Source: Fodinibacter luteus (GTDB lineage Bacteria > Actinomycetota > Actinomycetes > Actinomycetales > Dermatophilaceae). From it: a DNA stretch of 64,000 nt. Below, one piece after another: positions 58,306 through 64,000 of this stretch. A program made the translations under genes and the position numbers. How positions within the stretch are numbered: position 1 is the first letter of the stretch; each line of letters opens with the position of its first letter. The stretch is from the NCBI RefSeq assembly GCF_039541575.1, contig NZ_BAABGM010000015.1:1-64000 (forward strand), given 5' to 3'. Below the pieces are notes generated by a model. That model had not been told where the DNA came from. It did not search any database and worked only from the letters and a program-made list of their open reading frames with translations.

Positions 58306-58820
58306 CCGTACCTCCGGCGGACGAGGCCGCGCTCGGCCCCGACGACGAGTGGCACGACGACCGCCGCCACCGTCGCTGTGAGCAGGCAGGACAGCGCCAC
58401 GTCCGCCAGCGCCACCGGGGCGCCGACGACGAGGGCGCCGAGCACCACGACCCCCTCGACGACCGCGGATGCCGCGAGCGCGACCCCCGCGACCCGCAGG
58501 GCCGACACCGGCCCCTCGACCCGCGCTCGACCGGCGAGGGCCCCGGCAGCGGCATAGGTCAGGGCGAGCACGCCGAGGTGGCCGGACCCGGGCGGGACCA
58601 GGTCGAGCAGCCAGCCGGCTCCGAGGCCGACGGCAGCGCCCACGACCGGACCGCGGAGCAGCGCCCACGCGACGACGAGCACGAGGACGAGGTCGGGCAC
58701 CGGGCTGACGTGCCGTACGCCGAGGACCACGAGCAGCAGGGCCGCGGCCAGGACCGCGCCGGCGCGGAGGAGGACTGCGACGGGTCCCATCAGCCGGTGC
58801 CCGACATGGTGGGTAAGCAT
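58302..58820 (-). CDS. mreD: rod-shape-determining protein MreD
   Basis: The hydrophobic protein (up to 172 residues) has about five membrane helices (AVLLRAGAVLAAALLLVVLGV, LVLVLVVAWALLRGPVVGAAVGLGAGWLLDLVPPG). The position between mreC and mrdA and the D-x3-PG ending of helix three are typical. The start is uncertain: ATG 58820 or ATG 58790. Confidence 0.82.
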   Translation of the reverse strand: MLTHHVGHRLMGPVAVLLRAGAVLAAALLLVVLGVRHVSPVPDLVLVLVVAWALLRGPVVGAAVGLGAGWLLDLVPPGSGHLGVLALTYAAAGALAGRARVEGPVSALRVAGVALAASAVVEGVVVLGALVVGAPVALADVALSCLLTATVAAVVVPLVVGAERGLVRRRYG

Positions 58821-58854
58821 GCCGGCGGGCTCATGGTCCGGGTGCGGCGGCTCA

Positions 58855-59799
58855 TCAGCCCCCTCCCGTCGAAGCGGGGGCCTGCGGCACGTCAGGGCTC
58901 GAGCCCGCACCCGGCTCGAGGCCCGGTCGCGCAGTGGTGCGCGCGTCGCCGAGCACGACGGCCACGACGTCGAGCGAGGTCGTGTCGACCGCCGGCTCGA
59001 CCGAGCCGGTGGGTGCGAGCCGCCCGTCGGCGGCGTCGACCGAGCGCACGGTGCCGACCCGGATGCCGGGCACGAACGGCCGGCCACCGACGCTGCCGAG
59101 GGTCGTGACGGCATCCCCCGTCCTCATCTCGCCACGCTGGACGAGCCCGAGGGAGAGCAGCCCGGGCTCGGGGCGGGCCGCGCCGGTGGCTGCCGAGCCG
59201 GAGGCCTCGCCGAGCACGCCCCGCTCCCCCACCCGCACGGCCACCGCGAGATCGGGGCTGCCGACGAGCAGCACGTCGGAGGTCCAGGGCGCGACCGCGA
59301 CGACCCGGCCGACGAGCCCCTCGGGTGCGACGACGGTGCGGTCGACCTGGACCCCGTCGCGGGAGCCGGCGTCGATCGTCACCCGCTCCGGGCCAGCGGG
59401 GCCGGAGGCGCCGACCGCCACGACTCGGGCGGCGACGGTGCGGGTCCCGGCGAGGGCGGGGTCGGTGACGAGGGCGGCGAGGTCGGGCGCGGCGGCGACC
59501 GAGCGCTCGGCCGCGGCGAGGCGGGCGACGAGGGCGGCCTGGTCCGCGCGGGCCGCCGAGACGGCATCCTCGCCCGGTCCGAGCGCCCGCTCGAGCGGCC
59601 CGAGCACCGTCGCCGCGGCGGTGCGCACGGGCTCGAACCCGCTCGCCCCGGACAGCCCGGCGGCCACGACGAGCCCGGTGGCCACGAGCGCCCCGGTGAG
59701 CAGGCGGCGCGAGCGCGCGGGTCGGTCGACGCGGGAGGGACGGGTGGAGCGGGGGGGACGGGTGGAGCGGGGCGCACCCGGCGTGCGGCGGACGTGCAT
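58855..59799 (-). CDS. mreC: rod-shape-determining protein MreC
   Basis: The 314-residue protein has a basic, repeat-rich N-terminus (STRPPRSTRPSR), one membrane helix (LLTGALVATGLVVAAGLSG), a short coiled-coil and a beta domain (VVAPEGLVGRVVAVAPWTSDVLLVGSPD). It scaffolds the wall-elongation complex outside the membrane. ATG 59799 comes 2 nt after the mreB stop, and the C-terminus is Pro/Gly-rich. Confidence 0.88.
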   Translation of the reverse strand: MHVRRTPGAPRSTRPPRSTRPSRVDRPARSRRLLTGALVATGLVVAAGLSGASGFEPVRTAAATVLGPLERALGPGEDAVSAARADQAALVARLAAAERSVAAAPDLAALVTDPALAGTRTVAARVVAVGASGPAGPERVTIDAGSRDGVQVDRTVVAPEGLVGRVVAVAPWTSDVLLVGSPDLAVAVRVGERGVLGEASGSAATGAARPEPGLLSLGLVQRGEMRTGDAVTTLGSVGGRPFVPGIRVGTVRSVDAADGRLAPTGSVEPAVDTTSLDVVAVVLGDARTTARPGLEPGAGSSPDVPQAPASTGGG

Positions 59800-59801
59800 C
59801 G

Positions 59802-60836
59802 TCAGGCCCGGCGGGTGTCGACGAGCACCCGCTCGAGGGTGCCGAACTCCTCGACGCAGCGCCCGGCACCGCGGGCGACGGCGTGCAGCGGGTCGTCGGC
59901 GGTGCGGACGGGTACCCCCAGCTCGTGGGAGAGCCGCTCGTCGAGCCCGCGGATGAGCGCGCCGCCGCCGGTGAGCGCGATGCCACGGTCGGCGACGTCG
60001 CCGGCGAGCTCGGGCGGGCAGACGTCGAGCACGGTGCGCACGAGCTCGACGATCTGCACGAGCGGGGTCTCGATGGCCCGACGCACCTCGGCGGAGCCGA
60101 TCGTCACGGTCCGGGGCAGGCCGGTGACGAGGTCGCGGCCCCGGACCCGCTCGCTGAGCTCCTCGCTCAGCGGGAAGGCGGAGCCGGCGCCGACCTTGAG
60201 GTCCTCGGCGCTGCGCTCGCCGAGGAGCAGGCTGTACTCGCTCTTGACGTGGGCGAGGAGCGCCTCGTCGATCTCGTCCCCGCCGATGCGCATCGTGCGC
60301 GAGGTGACGATGCCGCCGAGGCTGATGATCGCGACGTCGGTCGTGCCGCCGCCGATGTCGACGACCATCGACGCGCGGGTCTCCTCGACGGGCAGGCCGG
60401 CGCCGATCGCGGCCGCCATCGTCTCCTCGATGACGTAGACCCGGCGGGCGCCCGAGCGCACCGTGGCGTCCTCGAGGGCGCGGCGCTCGACGCCGGTGAT
60501 GTCGCTCGGGACGCACACGACGACCCGCGGGCGGACGAGGCGGCTCGGGGCGACCTGGTCGACGAACCAGCGGATCATCCGCTCGGTGACGTCGGCGTCG
60601 GAGATGACGCCGTCGCGCAGCGGCCGCACCGCGGTGACGGACTCGGGGGTGCGGCCGAGCATCTCCTTGGCGCGGTGCCCGGCGGCGAGCAGCTGGCTCG
60701 TGCCGGTGCGCACCGCGACGACCGAGGGCTCGTCGAGGACGACGCCCCTCCCCCGTTCGTAGATGACGGTGTTGGCGGTGCCGAGGTCGATCGCGAGGTC
60801 CCGCCCGCGCACCCACCCCGACGCCCAGCCACTCAT
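59802..60836 (-). CDS. mreB: rod-shape-determining actin homologue MreB
   Basis: The 344-residue ATPase shows DLAIDLGTANTVIYERGRGVVLDEPSVVAV, VIEETMAAAIGAGLPV, MVVDIGGGTTDVAIISLGGIV and the adenine motif ALTGGGALIRGLDERL. It polymerises under the membrane and directs cell-wall elongation. It leads the operon mreB-mreC-mreD-mrdA. Confidence 0.96.
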   Translation of the reverse strand: MSGWASGWVRGRDLAIDLGTANTVIYERGRGVVLDEPSVVAVRTGTSQLLAAGHRAKEMLGRTPESVTAVRPLRDGVISDADVTERMIRWFVDQVAPSRLVRPRVVVCVPSDITGVERRALEDATVRSGARRVYVIEETMAAAIGAGLPVEETRASMVVDIGGGTTDVAIISLGGIVTSRTMRIGGDEIDEALLAHVKSEYSLLLGERSAEDLKVGAGSAFPLSEELSERVRGRDLVTGLPRTVTIGSAEVRRAIETPLVQIVELVRTVLDVCPPELAGDVADRGIALTGGGALIRGLDERLSHELGVPVRTADDPLHAVARGAGRCVEEFGTLERVLVDTRRA

Positions 60837-60902
60837 GGCAGCAGGCTAGGTCGGTCGGTCACCGGGCCCGGGGATGCCGCGCCGGGTCGCCCTCAACTGC
60901 CG

Positions 60903-60927
60903 CCGGATGCCGTGCCACGGCATCCGG
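60903..60927. terminator. palindrome of CCGGATGCCGTG downstream of ndk
   Basis: A perfect 12-bp inverted repeat with a single central base, made from the GGATGCC heptamer and its complement. It lies 40 nt downstream of the ndk stop on the minus strand and 67 nt upstream of mreB, so it can terminate ndk transcription. Confidence 0.65.
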
Positions 60928-60966
60928 TGTCAGGTCCCGGCGGTCAGGGCTCGGGAACCGGGTCGG

Positions 60967-61389
60967 TCAGAGCTCGGGGAACCAGATGCCGATCTCGCGC
61001 TCGGCGGACTGCGGGGAGTCCGAGCCGTGGACGATGTTCTTCTGGACGGCGGTGCCCCAGTCGCGGCCGAGGTCGCCGCGGATCGTGCCGGGCAGGGCCG
61101 CGGTGGGGTCGGTGGCCCCCGCGAGGGCCCGGAAGCCCTCGATGCAGCGCTCGCCCTCGATGACGACGGCGGTGACCGGGCCCGAGGACATGAACTCGCA
61201 CAGTGGCTCGAAGAACGGCTTGCCCTGGTGCTCGGCGTAGTGCGCGTGCAGGCGGTCGAGGTCGGGCGTCAGCACCTGGAGGGCGACGAGGCCGTAGCCC
61301 TTCGCCTCGATGCGGCGCAGCACCTCGCCGGTGAGGCCGCGGGCGAAGCCGTCGGGCTTGACGAGGACGAGGGAGCGCTCGGTGGTCAC
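60967..61389 (-). CDS. ndk: nucleoside diphosphate kinase
   Basis: The 140-residue enzyme equalises NTP pools through a phosphohistidine. The catalytic HGSDS (IVHGSDS), the start ERSLVLVKPDGFARGL and the end REIGIWFPEL are canonical. The start is GTG 61389. It lies between DUF4233 and mreB, a common actinobacterial order. Confidence 0.97.
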   Translation of the reverse strand: MTTERSLVLVKPDGFARGLTGEVLRRIEAKGYGLVALQVLTPDLDRLHAHYAEHQGKPFFEPLCEFMSSGPVTAVVIEGERCIEGFRALAGATDPTAALPGTIRGDLGRDWGTAVQKNIVHGSDSPQSAEREIGIWFPEL

Positions 61390-61409
61390 GCCCCCACCCT
61401 AGTGGGGGG

Positions 61410-61802
61410 TCAGACGGCGTCCGGCGCCTGCCGCTCGGCGATGATGCGGTCAGCCTTGGCGCCCTGCACGAGCAACAGCACCCACAGCACCGTGAACACG
61501 ATCGCCACCCCGATCATCGCGGTGACGAGGGCGGCGCTGGCCCAGGTCAGGGCCTGGACGACCCAGCCGAGGGTGATGCCGACGGGAGTGCGCATGAGGC
61601 CCGCGGCGACGAGCGCCAGGAGGGACAGGCCCAGTCCGACCCACATGAGCCGGTCGCCGTCCTCGGGACGCCCCGCGGCGATGGCGTTGCCGCGGGCGAC
61701 GAGGGCGAAGAAGGACAGGATGATGGCCTGCCCGAAGAGCGCGATGGCGAGCAGCCGGAAGGTGAACTTGCCCTGCCGGCCGTAGAGCGGCAGCGAGGTC
61801 AC
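61410..61802 (-). CDS. DUF4233-type small membrane protein
   Basis: The 130-residue protein has about four hydrophobic helices (FRLLAIALFGQAIILSFFALVARG, LMWVGLGLSLLALVAAGLM, GITLGWVVQALTWASAALVTAMIGVAI). Proteins of this size with this pattern lie between folC and ndk in many actinobacteria (DUF4233). GTG 61802 overlaps the upstream stop (GTGA). Function unknown. Confidence 0.75.
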   Translation of the reverse strand: MTSLPLYGRQGKFTFRLLAIALFGQAIILSFFALVARGNAIAAGRPEDGDRLMWVGLGLSLLALVAAGLMRTPVGITLGWVVQALTWASAALVTAMIGVAIVFTVLWVLLLVQGAKADRIIAERQAPDAV

Positions 61803-62068
61803 GCGTCCATCTTCCAGCGCCGGGTCTCGACGGCGGCCTTCGACTGGGCCAGGCCGGCGCCGGTCGCCGCGCGGTAGTGCCGGATCGCGCCGATGAGCTC
61901 GCCGCGCGACAGGGCGGCGTCGATGGTCTGCCGGACCTCGGGCGCGAGCTCCTCGACCGGGGTGAACGTCGTCGCCGTCGCGCCCCGGCTGGCACGCATC
62001 GACGTGACGACCCACCAGACGAGGGCCGCCGCGGCGACGATCAGGACCAGCTTGACGAAGGGGCTCAT
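61799..62068 (-). CDS. membrane-anchored L7/L12-like domain protein
   Basis: The 89-residue protein begins with one hydrophobic helix (VKLVLIVAAAALVWWVVTSM). It ends with a domain like the C-terminus of ribosomal L7/L12 (IGAIRHYRAATGAGLAQSKAAVETRRW), a fold used as a small protein-interaction module. ATG 62068 is the start. It precedes DUF4233 on the same strand and overlaps it by 4 nt. Confidence 0.7.
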   Translation of the reverse strand: MSPFVKLVLIVAAAALVWWVVTSMRASRGATATTFTPVEELAPEVRQTIDAALSRGELIGAIRHYRAATGAGLAQSKAAVETRRWKMDA

Positions 62069-62162
62069 GCCGCCAAGCGTATGTCGGGCCGGGCCCCGTG
62101 CCGTGTGCCGGGAGCCGTGCCCCGGTCCGGGGAGGGTGCGCCAGGCCCGGGAGGATGGGGGC

Positions 62163-62783
62163 ATGACGACCGGCGAGCTCATCGACCCCCGCCTGCTCCG
62201 CCGCACCGTGCTGCTCGTGGCCGGCCTCAACCTCTCCTACGCGGGCGTCGAGATGGCGGTCTCGCTCGCCATCGGGTCGGTCTCGCTGCTCGCCGACTCC
62301 GTCGACTTCCTCGAGGACGCCGCGATCAACCTGCTCATCGCGCTCGCCCTCGGCTGGCCCCTCGCCCGCCGGGCCCTCGCCGGGCACGTCATGGCGGGGG
62401 TCATCCTCGTGCCGGCGGTCTTCGCGGCGTGGCAGGCGTTCGCCAAGGCGCTCGACCCGGTCGCCCCGGACGTCACGGCGCTCGTGGTCACGGCGGGCGG
62501 CGCCGCGGTCGTCAACGCCGCGTGCGCCCTCCTCCTCGCCCGGGTGCGCCATCACGGTGGCTCCCTGAGCGGGGCGGCCTACCTGTCGGCCCGCAACGAC
62601 GTCGTCGTCAACGTCGCGATCATCGTCATGGCCCTCGTCACCGCCTGGACGATGTCGGGCTGGCCCGACATCGTGCTCGGCGCCGTGATCGTCGTCGTCA
62701 ACGGCAAGGCAGCGTGGGAGGTCTGGGAGCTCGCCGGCGAGGAGCGGCTCGCCGCCGGGGCCCTCGCGGGCGAGGACCTCTGA
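62163..62783 (+). CDS. cation diffusion facilitator family transporter
   Basis: The 206-residue protein shows the CDF signature at helix two (SLAIGSVSLLADSVDFLEDAAINLLIA) with the metal Asp/Asp pattern, and later ARNDVVVNVAIIVMALVTAW as the matching helix-five pair. It lacks the long cytoplasmic C-terminal domain of full CDF proteins and so is a short member. ATG 62163 follows GGGAGGATG. It is inserted, on the opposite strand, between folC and its usual partners. Confidence 0.82.
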   Translation: MTTGELIDPRLLRRTVLLVAGLNLSYAGVEMAVSLAIGSVSLLADSVDFLEDAAINLLIALALGWPLARRALAGHVMAGVILVPAVFAAWQAFAKALDPVAPDVTALVVTAGGAAVVNAACALLLARVRHHGGSLSGAAYLSARNDVVVNVAIIVMALVTAWTMSGWPDIVLGAVIVVVNGKAAWEVWELAGEERLAAGALAGEDL

Positions 62784-62810
62784 CGACTGATCGCCATCGG
62801 CACGTGTGGA

Positions 62811-62840
62811 CGGCTCCCGGCCCCTCTCCGCCGGGAGCCG
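62811..62840 (+). terminator. terminator after the CDF transporter gene
   Basis: CGGCTCCCGG (62811-62820) and CCGGGAGCCG (62831-62840) form a perfect 10-bp stem with a 10-nt loop, 28 nt after the stop codon. Confidence 0.75.
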
Positions 62841-63150
62841 CCTCGTGGGGGCCGGGTCGGCTCACCGCTCAGGGATCCACGCGGGTGCCGGCCGGGGCAG
62901 CCAACCGCGTCGAGCTGGCGACGATGGCTCGGCACGCCGCCGAGCGGAACCGCCAGCCGGGTGCCACGGCATCCGAACCGGTGACGCCGGCGGCGGGCTG
63001 ACCGGTGACGCCGGCCGCGGGCTGACCCCGTGACGCCGGCCGCGGGCTGACCCCGTGGCGCCGGTCGCGGTTGATCCGGTGACGCCGGCGGCGGGCTGAT
63101 GGTCCGGCCCTGCGGTGACGACCGAGCCGGTGGATGCACCCTCGGGGCAG
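62841..63150. other. gene-free spacer between CDF transporter and folC
   Basis: Together with the terminator this leaves about 367 bases between two convergent genes. Apart from the terminator and the tandem repeat listed separately, I see no gene; open frames here look like by-products of the repeat. Confidence 0.5.
62981..63103. repeat. five tandem 24-25-bp repeats downstream of folC
   Basis: Units of the form GTGACGCCGGCGGCGGGCTGAC start at 62981, 63005, 63030, 63055 (GTGGCG variant) and 63079. Each contains a stop-like TGA and the self-complementary core GCCGGC. They lie 48 nt beyond the folC stop on its 3' side. Confidence 0.8.
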
Positions 63151-64000
63151 TCAGACGTCCGTCGTGCCGAGCAGCATCCGCACCTCGGCCGCGGTGACGA
63201 CCGAGCCGGTGGCGAGCACTCCCCCGCTGACCCCGCCCCCGGCATCCGCCAGGCCCGCGGCTTGGTCGAGGGCGTCGGGCAGGTCGTCGACGACGGTCAC
63301 GCGGTGCTCGCCGAACACGTCGACGGCGATCTCGCCGAGGCGTCGCGGCGACATGGCGCGTGGTGACGTCGTCCGGGTGACGACGACCTCGTCGAGCACG
63401 GGCTCGAGGGCTTCGAGGATCTCGGCGGCGTCCTTGTCCTTCATGACGGCGACGACCCCCACGAGGCGGGAGAAGGTGAACGACTCGGTGACCGCCCGGG
63501 CGAGCACGCGCGCGCCCGCGGGGTTGTGGGCGGCGTCGACGAGCACGGTGGGGCTGCGCCGCACGATCTCGAGGCGCCCCGGCGACTGCACCGCGGCGAG
63601 CCCGGTGCGCAGGACGTCGATGTCGAGCGGTTGCCCACCGCCGCCGAGGAAGGCCTCGACGGCCACCACCGCCACCGCGGCGTTCTGGGCCTGGTGGGTG
63701 CCGTGCAGCGGCAGGAACAGGTCGGGGTAGTCGGCCGCGAGGCCGCGCACCGAGATCTGCTGCCCGCCGACCGCGACGTCGCGCTCGGTGACACCGAATT
63801 CGTTGCCCTCGAACACGATCCGCGCCCCGACGTCGTTGGCTCGGTCGACGAGCACCTCGGCCGCCTCCTCCGCCGGCTGGAGCCCGACCACCGTGATGGC
63901 GTCGGCCTTGATGATGCCGGCCTTCTCGCCGGCGATCTCCTCGACGGTGTCGCCGAGGAAGTGCCGGTGGTCGAGGTCGATCGGGGTGACGACGCTGACC
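63151..64000 (-). CDS. folC: folylpolyglutamate / dihydrofolate synthase, 5' end outside window
   Basis: The visible part is the Mur-ligase-like C-terminal portion. It begins, from the window edge, with VSVVTPIDLDHRHFLGDTVEEIAGEKAGIIK, the FolC core. It continues with LHGTHQAQNAAVAVVAVEAFL, IVRRSPTVLVDAAHNPAGARVLARAV (the ligase AHN motif) and ends GGVLATGSVVTAAEVRMLLG. It adds glutamates to folates and belongs to the folate pathway with the pabC-like enzyme at 1716. The start lies beyond 64000. Confidence 0.93.
   Translation of the reverse strand, partial: VSVVTPIDLDHRHFLGDTVEEIAGEKAGIIKADAITVVGLQPAEEAAEVLVDRANDVGARIVFEGNEFGVTERDVAVGGQQISVRGLAADYPDLFLPLHGTHQAQNAAVAVVAVEAFLGGGGQPLDIDVLRTGLAAVQSPGRLEIVRRSPTVLVDAAHNPAGARVLARAVTESFTFSRLVGVVAVMKDKDAAEILEALEPVLDEVVVTRTTSPRAMSPRRLGEIAVDVFGEHRVTVVDDLPDALDQAAGLADAGGGVSGGVLATGSVVTAAEVRMLLGTTDV

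Noticed and set aside
62806..63033. 75-codon plus-strand frame after the CDF gene
   Set aside because: It overlaps the terminator and the tandem repeat and has no ribosome site.

Overview
This 64 kb window is high-GC DNA (roughly 70% G+C by eye) from a Micrococcales-like actinobacterium; an Intrasporangiaceae-type chromosome is my best guess. The reasons are the pnp-rpsO pair, the ndk-mreBCD-mrdA block, the folC/DUF4233/ndk association, many GTG starts and many 4-nt GTGA/ATGA overlaps. No rRNA, tRNA, CRISPR array or prophage was seen.

Layout. 1-620: two small tandem-repeat blocks, opposed PHO-box-like sites and a 43-codon gene. 622-5556: a family-2 glycosyltransferase with a repetitive tail, a pabC-like lyase, pnp and rpsO. 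5854-9796: a secreted CotH-kinase/ChW-repeat protein and two tandem secreted metallophosphoesterases. 9928-17587: a formamide-to-formate module, namely an FmdB-like zinc ribbon, an AmiS-type amide channel, formamidase FmdA and the NAD-linked formate dehydrogenase fdsGBAD. 17611-18570: two small unknown genes.

18662-51372 is one large cell-surface polysaccharide (or glycan) region. It holds an LMW tyrosine phosphatase and a Wzz/BY-tyrosine kinase, a Wzy-like membrane protein, an O-antigen-ligase-like protein, an ABC exporter, about nine glycosyltransferases (two of them fusions), a polysaccharide deacetylase, an asparagine-synthase-like amidotransferase, a nucleotide-sugar dehydrogenase, an epimerase and a complete pglF-E-C-D-like set for a di-N-acetylbacillosamine-type first sugar. 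Embedded in it (19.3-28.8 kb) is a RiPP-flavoured set: an HprK-like P-loop kinase, three PqqD-like proteins, a nucleotidyltransferase and a Tat-exported Cys-rich protein. This is my main candidate for an undescribed system. An IS630 element has interrupted the 5' end of a fucosyltransferase-like gene, and one initiating sugar transferase is truncated.

51.5-54.9 kb carries small accessory genes: an ArsR/AHSA1 pair with a perfect operator, two VOC proteins, a SOUL heme-binding protein, and an orphan antitoxin next to a RelE-toxin relic. 54.9-64.0 kb returns to core genes: lpd, mrdA, mreD, mreC, mreB, ndk, DUF4233, an L7/L12-like protein, a CDF transporter and the 3' part of folC.

Across the whole window the heptamer GGATGCC/GGCATCC is conspicuously over-represented. 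Inside genes it is kept by rare codons, and it sits in repeats and terminator-like palindromes, which recalls an uptake- or chromosome-marking sequence.
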